From positions 3,325,618-3,389,617 of the forward strand of contig OZ024850.1 of NCBI GenBank assembly GCA_964017145.1: a DNA stretch of 64,000 nucleotides. The letters are read 5' to 3'. Positions within the stretch are counted from its first letter, which is position 1, and the number at the start of each line of letters is the position of its first letter. This document shows, piece by piece, positions 46,365 to 60,346 of this stretch. The translations under genes and the position numbers were made by a program. The DNA comes from Agrocybe praecox. Its lineage: Eukaryota > Basidiomycota > Agaricomycetes > Agaricales > Agrocybaceae. Below the pieces are notes generated by a model, which saw only the letters and a program-made list of their open reading frames with translations, was not told the origin of the DNA and searched no databases.

Positions 46365-48948
46365 GCGAACAAAACGTTGGAACGAGAGATGTATGGAAAG
46401 AAACTCTACTCAACGAACGAAATGAAAAGGATGCATGGAAGACGACTCACTAGGGACATAGCACGACAAAAAACATAAGAGCCAGCCAGATAGCCTGAGG
46501 ATGGACAGGAAAATCTATCAAAAGGAACGTTTAATGACACAAAATACGAACATGAAAACAGAACATTTGCGATGGCGGGTGCCCATTCTCCGTCTGCGTA
46601 TCGCGTATCGTTGTAATTCTGATTGTGGATCTTCCTATCCAGCTGGTGCTTCCTTTTGTGCCGAGCCTTTCTTTTCTGGCGAGAGAAGACTACTGAGGGA
46701 AAATCAAAGCAACAATTCGTGCATGTGCTACGAATGTGGTGCGCTAGATTTTGGGTTCATCATGTACTAGTATAATTCATGATCAAAGGACGCAAGCACC
46801 GGCGAGTGAGTCACAAGGATAAAAGAAAATCGCAGACACTGCTACGTGGATCCCCCACACTCCTAAGATGCAGATCCACGAGTCCAAACGCAACACTCAG
46901 CGACCGACCATCCATCCGCAGTAACCCATCTCAGATCTCAACTCGAACCACTCCTTGCACCACAGTCTCCACCCTAATTTCGAACGCCATTGCACCCCTA
47001 ACCCGAAGCCGTCCACCCCTCACCATCAGCCTATGATCGCATCAGCCGATTCCTCTCCTCGACCGTCTTTCCGCGCTCCGTGTCTCGTCATTCGTACCCA
47101 TGTCGCTTATTGCGTCCAATCCATCCAAAAGAACATCAGATGTTTTCTCCACTGATTGTTCCTTGAAGCCGAATCCAGTCCACAATGGATGACTTTCCTT
47201 AACGATTTAGAACGTTTCTAGTTACAGAATTTAGTTCCAAATCATGATGCCGTGATGCCGTTTGTCAGGCACATCATAAAATATAGAAATTCAACTCAGA
47301 TAGATGGAAACACCCCTTTTCTAAACGTTTATCTAGAAAGGGGCCCCTCCCCCCATTTCTAGTTCATAAACGCTTTCTAAACCGTTTATTTCAAGCTCAG
47401 ACACGCCACATAGTCCTCGGCTCTGCGGCATCAAACTCGTTCGTCCTCTCCAGCCTTCATATTCCTACGGTTATGCCTGTTAACGGCTGTTTAATATAAA
47501 TTTGTGTCTTCAGTATTTGCTTCAATTTCAACTAAGTATAATACATTGGAAATAGAGGTATTCATGCGCTGTTTTAGCACAACTATCCTCTATTTTTAAC
47601 TGGTATCCCGTTAATTACACTCTCAAAGCCTGAGCGAGGGACTTTTAGAATGCCATTTTCAACTTTGCACAATTTTAGGTTTAAAATAATAGCATCCCTG
47701 CTTGAAAGACTGGGTGCCGGGTGTCGAAGTTTTAATCAATTTAATTTGAATTTGATCGTTCCATTTGTATGCTTTGGCGTTAAGGTTTTCTAGAATTATA
47801 TTCTACTTTCTAAAATTTTGTGGCGCTCCGAGCTGATAAGGTTTGAAGACAGATCTGGAATTCTAAACGTTAAGGAAAGTCATCCAATCACAGAATAAAT
47901 CAACGACAATGCAGGGAGCACGGCAAGACGCCACAGCCACCGACATGCAGTCAAGTTCGACTGGTTTCCTGCCACTTTATATCCGGATCCCTTAGTTCCG
48001 TTATTACTTGAAGACTTTCGACCGCAACCCATGTGGTTCAAAGCGACAGCCCAAAAGGTCCGTTTCGAGGGCTCGAAGGAATTGTCCAGAACATTGTGGC
48101 CTGCTTATAGATGGGGCAATATTGTGCATCCCGGTTGATGCCGCCGCCGTGTGCAGAGTGCAGTTGAAATAAAAACAATGAGTGATGGCGGGGAAAAAGC
48201 AAGTCGTTGTCGTGCACGTCGCACGAGTGAAGCAGTGCCCCGCTGGCATCAAGTCCGACACTGCCGAACGCAACACGCCACCCTAACTCCGACGTTGGAG
48301 ACTCGGAGTAAATCTAGGTGTCGGCACTAGCGGCATTCCACAGTGCACTTGAATCTTGCAGTGCACACGAAAACAGTAGTAGATACTAACCTCCGTCAGC
48401 GAGCGTAAAAATGTCCGGCCCCAAAATCCCCAAACGCAGCATTCCCACTCAGTTGGTCACGTTTATAAGAACGTGAAATTAAAATTGAACTTAACGGTGA
48501 CGCCACACCATCTATTCGGCTTTCTTTTCTTGTAAATAATTTGCCAAGATGTACCTTCTATTTGTCTTTTCTTAAGTTGGAAAAGTCGATTCCTTGGTGA
48601 AACAATAGGAAATAAATTGCACAGATTTAGGGCTGATAAAAAAGCGTAACTTTTCACCTTTTTAGCTAGTAGCTTTTTTGAAATTGAGAAATAAGCTAAA
48701 AGCGGCCAAAAGCGGGCCAAGTAAATTGTAAGGTTACTGATGCGCATTATATATATAAATAATATATGATGCTTTAGCGCCAACTGCAAACACCTGTCGG
48801 GGCGAATAATGTTCGAGGTACTCAGAGAGTCGATATAATTACTTACACACAGCATCTATGTCTTCATCAATTTTCTTATAAGCATCGCAGAACCTCAAAT
48901 ACACCTCCCTCCATCACCCGTTACACTCATCCAGCATTGATATTGGCG
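46365..48948. other. Gene-poor intergenic DNA
   Basis: No supported gene. Short frames near 46501-47155 and 48004-48855 lack family features. The end of this stretch, from about 48740, is also similar to the sequence upstream of 60347, so the gene duplication includes about 200 bp of upstream DNA. Confidence 0.4.
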
Positions 48949-50668
48949 ATGCCGCAGTCCCTTGTAGACCTCTTGATTGGAGATTTTATGGTCTCTCAAG
49001 CTACGTCGTATGTTACCCGTGAGTGAAACAGAGACGGCCTTTTCCCTTTCAGTCCCACGAATGACAGTGTTGACAACAAGTGTCGGCGGCGACCCTCCTC
49101 ATTTACGATTATAGTACGTTGTCTACTCTAAACCATTAGTAGCAGTAGTACTGACTTACCAATTCAACTTTTGTAACTTTTGTAGTCCTTACATTTGAGA
49201 AAGAATTGAATCTTATATGGGTATGGCAAAAATACATGTTCATTAGCAGAAGCTATCTCACATATGGTGAACCTAGCGCGAGCGCTGGACGCTAGGGAAA
49301 GCATTATATCTCGTGGTAAGAGAACCAGAAGCTGGTAAACAGAATTCTGATTTACTTCTTTCAGAATCGCTATCATGGACTGTTTTTTATCATGTAAGTA
49401 TCGAAACAATCGTCCTGGCTATTTCTCACGTTCTTGAGCTACATAGAGGGACCACCGCCTGTGAGTGTTGCTCCTTCAACAAATTCATTTTCTCAAAATG
49501 TGTGCACTTTCTGGCCTTCTAGGGAACTTTATTCCAATACAACAGACTTCAGTGAGTCTTATATTTACATGGTTATCAGTACCAACGGGGATGCGTAATA
49601 TATTCAAAATAGACGTAAGGCAGTTATCGCTATGCTCTTTTGAGTAAGATATTTACCCCAATTTTCTTGTTACCGTTTTTAGATGTGAGTAAATCCCTAC
49701 ACAGACCTTGAGAGCATATTGACATAGAAAGCTAGGTATGACGTGGCTAAAATGGGTCTATGGGGCATTCCTTGTCAACGCTTTCACTATACAAGGTAAT
49801 CAGATGTAGTCTCTTCGTACCCTACTATATTGCCTGACATTCTGCCATAGTAATCTTGCAATTACGCATCTACGCACTATATGGGACCAGCCGCAAAGTT
49901 CTCCGCACAATGACCAGCCTGTGTGTATTATCGATAATAGCATCGAGTATCCTTCTTGGATGGGAGATGTCTAATGTGAAAGGTGTGCAGATGTACGTTG
50001 AGCTCGTGAACACTTGCTAATGCGCTTCTCTTTAGTAGCCACACTACAGATGCAGATATGCAAGTTTGAAAAAGCGACGGTCCGGAACCTTTATATGCCC
50101 GTTATCCCTGTGTTCATAGTTGAAGTTTTATTGTGTGTTATGGCCGTTGTCAAGATGGTACTGGAGTCAACAGGTGACATATCCGCTCCTCGCCCATTTT
50201 ATCAATCTGGGAGTCGCTTTCAACTGTTAAATGTGATCCTTCGTGATTCATTCGTATATTTTATCTGGTAAGCCCTTTCTCTATTTTGATTACTTTGAAT
50301 AAGGTTGTAATCACTGTATCCATTCAAAACAGTATCGGCGCTTCTTGCCTTACGCAATTGGCATCCGCCTTGAGTTACCAGGTAAGAATCACAATTAATT
50401 CCGGTCTTGCATTCAGTCCCTGTACGAATTACAAGCTCATTTTATTCTCGTGTAGTTATTGGGAACGGTCCTCTGTGGGTTTATCTTTGGCTTGCCAAAC
50501 ATGATGGCTTCACGCCTCATCCTCAACATCCGTAGTGCAGCACGGGAAGGCGTTCAGATATCCTATAGCGATGTCAATTTCATGGAAGGTGCTGTTGAGC
50601 CGGCAGAGGGTGGTGCAGTATTATCGGGACCATTGACGTTTGCGAGCCAGAGCCACCTATCATCGTAA
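48949..50668 (+). CDS. DUF6533-family multi-pass membrane protein, duplicate 1
   Basis: The ATG at 48949 starts MPQSLVDLLIGDFMVSQATS; exon 1 ends at 49018. The next exons read LSAATLLIYDY, ILTFEKELNLIW, RERWTLGKALYLV and NRYHGLFFI, the characteristic DUF6533 N-terminus. Later exons give VILQLRIYALYGTSRKVLR with the helix MTSLCVLSIIASSILLGWEM, then NLYMPVIPVFIVEVLLCVMA, LNVILRDSFVYFIW, IGASCLTQLASALSYQ and NMMASRLILNIRSAAREG before TAA at 50666-50668. These are about seven helices of unknown function in the plasma or internal membrane. The middle exons (49420-49740) could not be resolved with certainty. Its closest relative is the copy at 60347-62035. The copy at 24331-32110 is more distant. 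Confidence 0.8.
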
Positions 50669-53600
50669 ATGTAACAGATGTGACGGACCTCCGAATGTTA
50701 AAAAATATATACCAATCATCTCCAAAGCTACAAATTTCGTATCAGAAAAAAGAGTGAGGGCTGTTGATGAAAAAAAAAAATACTTGAAAAAGACGCGTCA
50801 AGCACAAACGCAAAAGTGTACTAATTAACCATAGCTTGCCAACAGTTGAACTATACAACTTGCTGGAAAAAATTCCAACATCCCCGAACTCGATCGAACT
50901 CCGTAGAGGGGGCATCATCCGCATAGAAGAAGAAAAGAAACTAATGTTCACAATGAAATGATCCTGTCTTCGCGTTTCCATCCCGAATCCCCATTCATCA
51001 AACGCTTTAAGCTCGACATTCATTGTCCGATCAAATCCATCCCCTGTCCACCCATATATCCAACTTCATCCAGTCCAATATTCCTCCGACCCTTCGTATT
51101 TTATCCAAAACGGGTGGGTCATTAGTTGGATGAAATGCGGGGAGTTGAATTTCGCGTTTAAATTAAGAGAAGGGAGGATAGCGACGAAAGAAAAGGAGGC
51201 GCGTTTGCCATTCTATCCACAGTGCGGACCAAGGATAACGCGAATGGTCGGCCGGGAATTACATCTCCGCATGTCATTGGTACACTCCAGTCAACTCGTC
51301 CGCTGTGACGAAAGATACCGAAGCGCCGCCAGTAACTTTACAGCGTGCACGCGAAGATTCCCCAAATTCTCTGGCACTCATCGTCCTTTCCATTTCCATT
51401 CCACCCACCCATCCATCCTGCTTCATCCGATTTCATCCAATCCAATCGCATTTTTACGCCATCCTTCACGCATCCACAAACGAGGCTGCGCGGTGCATCA
51501 AACATCAGTCGCCAGTTCTTCGTCTGCCAGTGATGACTGCTCTACCCCATTGAATCTGATAGTAACCATCCCACCAGTCTCTGAGAGCTAAACCTCAAGC
51601 ACAACATCGTTGACAACGTCCCAAACCCACGGTACCATCCCAGGGCCAGAAGAGGGAAACAGAGAAAGACGAACAGAGCAAGAGTATAGAGGAGTAGCGG
51701 AAACAGAATTCCAAAATTCATGACAGACATTGGCAGGATTGGTCCGCAACGCCTGAAGCAGGAGGGTGAGAAAATGCATAGTGGGGTCAGCTAGCCAGCT
51801 GTAGACGGCCCCTCGGCCTCATAGAAAAATCTCCAAAGCGGCCTGGATAAGGGATTTGAATGTTACAAAATCGTATATTTGTGCTCCTATGAGGGAGGAA
51901 GACGAGTTATGCCTATGCGCAATATCTGGAAGAGTGGCACTTCATAGCTCCTCAGCACGACCGTATGACGAAGGATGGACTATGTATGCGTAGTAATGTC
52001 CATATCTGTACATAGTCTAATTTGACCAGGGCAGATTGCACTGACACAGCGGGGAACGAAGGGGATTTGGAACGACAAAAGCTTGAAATATCTTCCGAAA
52101 ATTGTCCTTGTTTTTCATCGATCGGGTTGCCGTTCCCAGAACTGGCGATGACTTCAACAGAAAATATACGAGCTGGCGATTAGAAAGGCTCGAAATGGAC
52201 CACGACAGAACCCAATGTACACAGATCTGGAGAAACGACGAACGTGGGTTAACGTTGATGTGATAGCAAGTAGAGAGCCGAGTCGTGTGATTTGAACAAA
52301 AAGGCAGTCGCACTGTTCCAGTCAAAGTATATGGCGGTTACAGAGGTATAAGCGGGTCGTAGTTGCGACTTTTCGGCCGTACATCATTTTGTGCGATACT
52401 CGAGGATCATTTCGGTCGATGTCGTTGGTAGATTTAAGGAATCGCGCCTTGGAGCAAAAACAAACGAATGATATGCCCATATATGAGAAAAAATACGCTA
52501 GAACATGACTTGCATAGATAACAACAGTCCCAAATTCGTCTGGAATGGTCAACGCGAATGATGAAGAAATTCTACGCTAGGATGAATAAGTATATAGAAA
52601 GAATACAAGCGGCAAGAATCATGAGTACCTGCAGCTTTCACCGACAAAACTTCAAACCTCGAGTGATGATTAAAATCTAGAGGTGAAAGTAAGATTTATA
52701 CTAAAACGAAAGGAATTTCCAAGAATTTCCAAAGGCAGTGAGCAAATAGAAAAGCAAGCGAAGGTGATCGTATGAAACCGAGATCAGGAGCACCAAGCGC
52801 GCTACTGCAAGAAAATAATTCGCAAATGCGCCGCGAGGCCCAAATCAAGAGAGGGACTTGCAAAATCAAAGCAAATATATATATATATATCAATCTGCGG
52901 TGTCCAAGTCGATCGACCTTGCGGATAGAATAGCATAAATAACGCCCCAGCTTGAAGCGCTTAGTGCTTATGGCGCAGAGTTTGGAGGGGTGCGGGCGAG
53001 AAACGTTCGTAATCGTGTACGACGACAATCGATTTAGGGCTCCGCGGAGCAGGGGAAAACGAGCAGCGACGATTTCGGCAGAAAAAGGTGCCTGCCAGAA
53101 TTCGAGGCGTATGCATATAGGTGTTCGCAGTGATGATAAAGCGAGGTTCCGGTGAGATTAAGACGCGACCTGAAAATGAGCCGTACTTAGAAGAATTAGT
53201 TCGCACGTATTAAAAATGGGAAGTAACTAGTAATGCATTAAGCACCTGTTCCGGGGTGGTTGGTTTCAAGTATTCTCGTGTTTAGACGTAAAGCGTCTGC
53301 CATGGAAATGAGATGGAATTTTTGCTTTCGTAGGTATATGAAGCGTAGTCCCACTTGGACCGGGTTACAATGGTCATCCAGACTGCATCCTGTCGTCTTG
53401 GATCCGCATTGTTCGACTATACACGAGGCTGAATGTGTTCGCCGAGCGTATTGACATATCAGCCAACGGCGTCAAATCGTGGGACAACTTATGTGGGAAT
53501 GTCAAAAGGAGGCCGTGAATGGAAGGCAAAGGAGCGATGCCAGACATGGTTAGGACCATCCAGTAAGATATCATAGGTGGGCTGTGGATGGGGGGCTGTT

Positions 53601-54597
53601 CACAGGAAACGAGAAGACGAACAAGACTCCATCCCAATACCTCCGCAGACTAGCCCCGTTCATCACTTTTCAGCATGTATCCTAGGGATGGCGAAGTTGA
53701 GGCTGTGAGAGAGGAGTTTAGTTCAAGGGAGGCTCAATGCAGAAAAGTTGCACTATAATGTTCCGTACCTCTTTGTTGCTTTTCCAAAAATCATTCTCAG
53801 CCGTCGTAGCCCTTGTCATTCCCATCACGCATATCCAGCTCCTAGGCCTTCGTAGCTTGCAGCTTCAAGCTTTAAGGTTATAACAAATTGAAGATAGGAT
53901 AGTTAAATAGGAAGAAAAATCACAAAGAAGAGAGGAAGCGCAAGTCGTTCTGGTCGTTGTGAAAGAACAAAAATATGCGCTGGCAGAAATTCCGACATAG
54001 CCGAGTTGAATTCAACTCCGACGTCGGATCAATACTTCGGCGGTAGCGGCGTTCACATCGAAATTCAGGCCAGATTTGTTGTGTTTCGTACTTTCCTCGT
54101 GTGTTTACAAAGATTTGACGTAAAGCGTCCTACTCCAAAACAGTTTATATTCTCACTCCATAAGGGCTAGTATATTAATTGTAAGCAAAAGTAAACACGA
54201 CAAGACGTGAAATCGGTCATTTCATATATCAATTTTCAAATGGCAAAGAAATTCACATTCTCGTGTAGCTTAAATAGTCCAGGGTACGATACATCTTCTT
54301 GCTTAATCTTAATACATGCCAATCCATTACTGTTGTTTAAGAAACTCGTAACTTTCTGCCGATTGAAGCTGTAGCTTGTATTTGAAAGGTACAGGTTGCC
54401 TGCGTGATATCGTAAATAAACCGGGTCAAAATTTATGAATTATGACACGTACGATATAGCACCAGATCTGAATTCTTTCTCACAGAACATGTACTCACCA
54501 TATATTTGGGATGACCAGAGTGGTAAAGTTGCTAATGTATTAGTTCGTTCTATACGCACTGAGTATTCACTTCGTGCATCTTTGAGTGCATGATGGA
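50669..54597. other. Gene-poor intergenic DNA
   Basis: No supported gene. Frames at 51130-51591, 52017-52552 and 52696-53206 lack domains and overlap in several frames. An (AT)n run lies at about 52876-52890, and the TCCGACGTCGGA palindrome at 54017-54028. Confidence 0.4.
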
Positions 54598-55905
54598 TCC
54601 GCCGTCGCCGTTTGGTTACTTTCGGAGATGGTGGCGATTGATTTGTTGAACGACGAGCTCAGTCACAATAATATTGACTCTACAAATACTCTAGCTACCT
54701 GTTGAACGACGAGCTAGATATGATAATATGATAAGCAAATAGTGATAAAGATTAATAATAAAACTTTACGAACCTCAGTCACAATAATATTGACTGAGGA
54801 ACATAGTTTGTGTGTAGTGAACGATGAGGCAGGAAAAATTAAGGTTTAGACAAAAAAAAAACAGTAAAGAAATAGTTCCGTCGCCTCAGAAGGAAGGGAA
54901 GGTGAGGGCGACTGATGGTGCACGTGGGTAATCGCGTCCTACGACGCGCGTACTTTTTGGTGGCTCGTGAAGTGGCCAAAGGACTAAGCGAGTCCATATT
55001 CAACATTCTGCCAGCAAGGCTTCGTTCACGTCTGCCCGCTCGTTTTCTCCTGTACCATTCCACTATGACAGCGACGGCGGACCATGTTCCTTTTTCTTCT
55101 ACTCCCTTCTCCATCCGTCGGCACCCAACTCCCGTACATACTTATTCCAAGCGACATATGCTTGGGACATGCATTACCCCAGGGATGGATGGATGGCCAT
55201 GCGCGAGATGGTTATGACGCGAAGATGTGGAATGGGCTCAGCGCGAGGAGAGGGTGGGTAATTTATGATGACTAGTTCAACGCGCTTGCCTATTTCGTTC
55301 TTCCTGCGTCGTTCATAAGTCGTTCATTTGCTATCCATGGTGTGTCCTCTTATGCCCTTTGTTCGCTACTTCTCTGATCCTCCGTATGCTGCATCATCCT
55401 GTTTCTTGATTACTGGTTAAGGCGTGCGTAGAGGATTGGACTGGACTGGATGGAGCTGGATCTATATGCGGGTTGCTGGCGGCACCTGGAGGCGTCGATG
55501 CGCCGCAGCGGAAGCCGTGGAAATTCGAAGTGCACTGTCGTCACTGTGCACTGCGTGTATCGATAATGACACGCAGTGGCGGAGTTCTGTCCGAATGCCT
55601 AAAGTTTGTGTGGATGGAAGGATGGTTCAATACCCTCGAACATTTTCTTTATGACGCGAATTAAGAGGACGTGGCTGCGCATGCATGTGCATTTTCGGAA
55701 AATAATGGGAATGCATTTCTCGCTCACTCTGCCAGTCTGTTTCTTGCTATAAGTTTACCTATTATGGAAGGCGTCTATATGCACGCTTCCTCTGTCGGAT
55801 ATGCATCAGAACTTCCGTGTTCGGGTGATTTGAACTTGGTTCTCGCTCGATCTGCTGTCGCAGTTCAGTTAATCTCGGGGATTTCGGAGATTAATATTAT
55901 CGATT
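54598..55905. repeat. Dispersed long repeat, family A, copy 2
   Basis: Second copy of the block at 35395-36515, beginning GGATCCGCCGTCGCCGTTTG and ending near the GATTAATATTATC at 55890. Two copies of CACAATAATATTGACT (54665 and 54780) sit in an A+T-rich insertion absent from copy 1. It runs directly into family B. Confidence 0.75.
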
Positions 55906-55906
55906 A

Positions 55907-56693
55907 AAAGAACCAGAATCATGGATGAGTACGATCGAGGGAATTACGAGGTGTCCCCGCAACTCGCGTTTACCCTTATGACCTTTCCGAGTGTGCGCTT
56001 TCTACGTCGTCGCAGGACTCCCCCAGTTTATCGCTTGCCCATCCGGGTCCCTGCTTCTTGATACTTGTCTTTTTTATAGTGCGTAACTTCTTTCGTTCGT
56101 ACCAGGTCTCGATAGGCGGCGAAAAATGGATAGTTTGTGATCGTTGGATGTGGCGACGTATGATGAGCGAGGTCGATGATGGCGTAGGATAAATAAGGGA
56201 GTGGGAATGGACAAGATGATCGAACCTCCGGACGCGAGGAGGATGCACGGTGTTGCGAACATCCTCAACTTGGATTGGAAATACGACGCCTCCCCGCAAG
56301 TCGCATATACCCTTTCCCAAGGCCATGCGTCGTCATTCAAAATCTCGCCATGTATAGCTCGCACATATATCTCCTTGTTCCCTCTTTTCCTCCTCATTAT
56401 CTGTATAATGATGGTGTGAGCGTCGAAATAGAGTTGGATGCGCAGGCGGGCAGTTCAACGAGGGGGGATCCAGCTGGGAGAGGCATCGTTCAGGAACCTT
56501 GACGTTGACCACGCATAGTATGGATATCACGTATCGGAAAGGGACACAGGTGGATAGGTGAGCATACATGGAATTGAGCTCAGCGGAAGCGGGCAATGCT
56601 ATGTCAACGATGCTCGTTCCCGCATATGTTCACTAATTTTTCCGGTTCACCGGTGCTCCTCCTTCTCTTTTCTTCTTCCAGGTTCGTACTAGA
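55907..56693. repeat. Dispersed long repeat, family B, copy 2
   Basis: Second copy of 44671-45463, with small indels (for example about 15 bp missing near 56063) that break the frames seen in copy 1. In copy 1 family A does not adjoin family B, so these are composite arrangements. Confidence 0.85.
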
Positions 56694-59600
56694 ACTTTCG
56701 CTTTTCCTTTTCGCTTTTCTGGCTTATTATTGAGCTCATTAGTACTTGCGCTTTCTTGTCTGTGTTCTCTTCATCGTTGGCAAGTCCTAATCAAACTTGC
56801 CATCTATGTCCTCATACTCGCTGTTTACTTCTAGGACCACCGTAAACCAGCCGAATTGTGTTTAGGTTGGAAGATTCCACAGGTAAGTTACGATGGGTGT
56901 AAACTAAATGGGCTGGTCTTCTTGCTCTTTGCTTTCTCGTCTCTTCTGATATTTTCCCCACCTTGATGGTTACCTAATTGTATCACCCTCCGCTCACATC
57001 CGGGCCCAGATGTGGGCAGTTTACTCCATTCATTCTCGCCTCTTTCTTGCTTTTCAAGCGAGTAGGTGTTGGATTTGCTTAAACAAGTACAATATCAGAA
57101 AAAATATATAATCAGGTAAAGATTTCGTTGATATTGAACTGCATTCTACCTACACCATTAAAATGCTCACCAGCTCACCAGCACCATCAGCGTTATGTGA
57201 CTTCAGCTATTCTACCTATCTTGATCCTCACCGTATCCCTCCGTCGCGTCACCAACGCGATATTTCACATCGCGACACCGCTGCTTGTAAATCGCACTCG
57301 GTATAGGGTGTAAATCCCTACAGCGACCCCTTCCTCCTGCATCATCTTCTCTGGCGCAGCCCAAATCTCACACACCTCTGCCTTCCCGACACAGCCTATG
57401 TCCAGCCCCACATATTATCACTAGTATCTGTATCCGAGTTCATTGCACACTCGCTGGACTCAGTGGCTACATTCAACGTCGAGCGTCTCATGGATGTCTT
57501 GCGCTTGAGATGTCAGTCACTTGATAATCGTACTCTGTACTTGTCGGCCGCAGACCTAGTAGCATCCTTATAATAGGTAAAAAGAACGAAAACATTCGAC
57601 ACCGTACACAATGTGCCGGAACCATGCCATGATATGTACCATCAAAGTCTCAAAATCTCAAACTCTGAAATGGACTGAATAAAAGCAGCCTCATTGTTCG
57701 AAAATTGACGATCCGAGCGGACTCCCTTCCTTCATTTTTCATCATTCTATCCATAGACATACACACGACGTACCCCTAAACAAGCTAGAACGACGCCATA
57801 AACATATGCCCCGTCACTAGTCACTTCCGAACGCCTAACAACACCCAATCGGACATATCTAAATTCCCTTAGTACGTGCCATGTGTCTCTTCCATTTTTA
57901 TATATATTCCCTCTTGTGATTAGCCTAGATTCTTTCCATTTATATTTTCATTGCATTCTACCCTGTTAATATCCTATGTTCTCATCATTGTCTCGTCGCT
58001 CCCCTCAACTTTCCTCTCATTTTTACAAATTATATCCTTCCTCCGTATCATCCCTCCTGCCTACGCTGTGAGAGTGCTCAGATATCCAAGTAGTCTCATT
58101 TTATTTCTCTCGCTTTATTTCTCTTTCAAAACTCGGACAACCATTTATTTCTTAGACAAACAAATTTTTAGTATAAATATAAAATTTCACGTCCAAACTT
58201 GGTGTAACTGAGGGCAGATTGGTGTCTGACGTGCTTTTAGGAGGCGCAGGTATGAGGTACGTCCAAGGTATGAGGTCCAACTGGACCTGTGATCCCATCG
58301 ATCCGACTTTCTGTGAAATAGCCTGTTGTGTAACAGTCCAAATTGGGTTCAAGCAATTTAAAGTCGACTCCAAATGAACCTCACGATGCAGGCAAGATAA
58401 TTCTTTTCAAAAGCATGAAATGTTGGGGGACATCTGGTCTGTTAGAAAATTGTCCGGTGGACAGTCCGCCACACAGTGTCGATCCAACGCTCTCCCGGTA
58501 ACTCGTTACGTCACAGCCTCAATTCCCCACGAACGTCTGGCGGACGGTCTGCCGGTCAATTTCCTAAAGGATATGATTTTCTGAAATGTTGCTTCTATCA
58601 TTTCTCAGAGTTATTCTGATGCTTGACATATATTTTCCACTAATAATGACATGGATATGGTTAGGATACTTATGTGTTCTTTACCTTTTTCCAAAGAGCA
58701 AGTTTCTATATTTGGCGAAATACATACAGTTTGACAATTTCAACCGTCAACCGACGGGACCGCACCTTTCTTTTTTTCAGTTTAGCGCAGTCTGGTCTCT
58801 AAATAGACCGTAAACTGTCGAAACCAGACCATGACTGGACTAGACCGGACCCCGGAAACACTATCTTAGGTTCACATCTTGAGAATGGACTGAAGCTCTT
58901 CAGCTCATCAATATTCTGATATTCTCGTATCAAGAGAAGACTGATCGCGAGGGAACAATCAGTGGGCGAACTAATGGTGACGTGTGACACTCTGTTTTTC
59001 ACAAACTACCACCATCACTCTCGAGCACGACAGACCGGGAGCTGGAGAAAGCTTTCTTTTTTCACCCACCTTCCTCTCCCTGTTTTATAAAAATGGAAGA
59101 GATTCCATGCTTCAATTCTACCTTATGCCACCCTCGTGGCATTGGTCCGTGACTATGTAGCCGTTTTGTAGCACTTCCTGCGGTAGCAGGGCTAAGCAGA
59201 ATTCAAGGATAGAACTTGTAGTCAGAGCGATGGAGCATTCAGCTACAAGTGTTACATTGTCAACAGATCGTCTAATCTAATCTACTTGATAAGACCAGAG
59301 ATTTGGCCTGGTTTAACTCGGCTGGCGCTGATCTCTTTTTATTCAATGAATCATTGCATTAAATAGCACGTTGGAGCAGTCCAATCTGGCCGGCGCAGTG
59401 GGAGTCTCCTCAGAAAGTCTGGCTATTCTTGGTGACCAGCGTGCACCTGACAGTCACGCGGCGATGTCCGTAGCTAGGTCCGTAGCTAGACTAATTGATC
59501 TGTTGCTATCTAATCGAGGACAGCGTGGCGGGTTGCACTGTCACAACGTCCCGCTTCAATTTATTATTATTATCTAGTTCCTCCACATAGAGATAAAAGA

Positions 59601-60346
59601 TGCATTGGGGATGCTAAGTAACGGAGTCCAGAGCTTCTGTTCACAGTGAATGGATATTGGCGCCGGCAGGGTACACTGCCACATCATAGATTTACTCACA
59701 TAGATTGCTTCACCTAAGTAACATACATAACCAAGTAAGGGTGCCCACTATCTAGCACTGCACCTGCACGCCTTCTACCTATCCGCTCATGAGCGGATTG
59801 TACTTCTTATATAGTGGTTCTCTAGACGGAAGGGACTGAAGCATGGATTGATCCTTCCCGGCCGTCACAGTATCATCTCGATGTGTAAAGTGAAGTGAAG
59901 TCCGCTTCAGGGGAAGGAGAGACGCAGGTCGGGTGCAAACCCGAAACTGGGCTTTCACCCATACTCTATTTATTTAGCTACATATCAATATATCTCTAGC
60001 TTGGTTCTATGTCTGGAAAATTTGTCCAAAGAGGTGGCCCCCAAAGATGACTCTTTGATATGGGTTGGACTATTTTTGGATTCGGTGCGCCAGTTAGAGG
60101 CTTCTACATTTCGCCCCCCTGAGTATACATATATAAATATATATGATTCTTTAGCACGAACTGCCAATATGTGTCAGGGTGAATGGTGTTATCGGTGTCT
60201 ATATCCGTTCCCAGAGCATGAATCACTACTTACATATAGCATTTATACCTTCATTCATTATCTTACAAGGACCGCAGTTCCTCAATTTATCTCCCACATA
60301 CACTTCCTTCCAGCACCCGTCGCATTCATCAAGTAGTGAGCTTGCG
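56694..60346. other. Gene-poor intergenic DNA with a small inverted repeat
   Basis: No supported gene. The only structure I can point to is the inverted pair at 58440-58568, listed separately, and upstream similarity to the other DUF6533 duplicate from about 60140 on. Confidence 0.4.
58440..58568. repeat. Small inverted repeat, possible MITE remnant
   Basis: TTAGAAAATTGTCCGGTGGA at 58442 pairs imperfectly with the reverse complement of the segment ending TCAATTTCCTAA at 58568 (TTAGGAAATTGACCGGCAGA on the other strand), and the match continues over CGTCCGCCA. The whole is about 130 bp with no coding potential. No clear target duplication. Confidence 0.5.

Noticed and set aside
52876..52890. 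AT microsatellite
   Set aside because: Short simple repeat with no associated structure.
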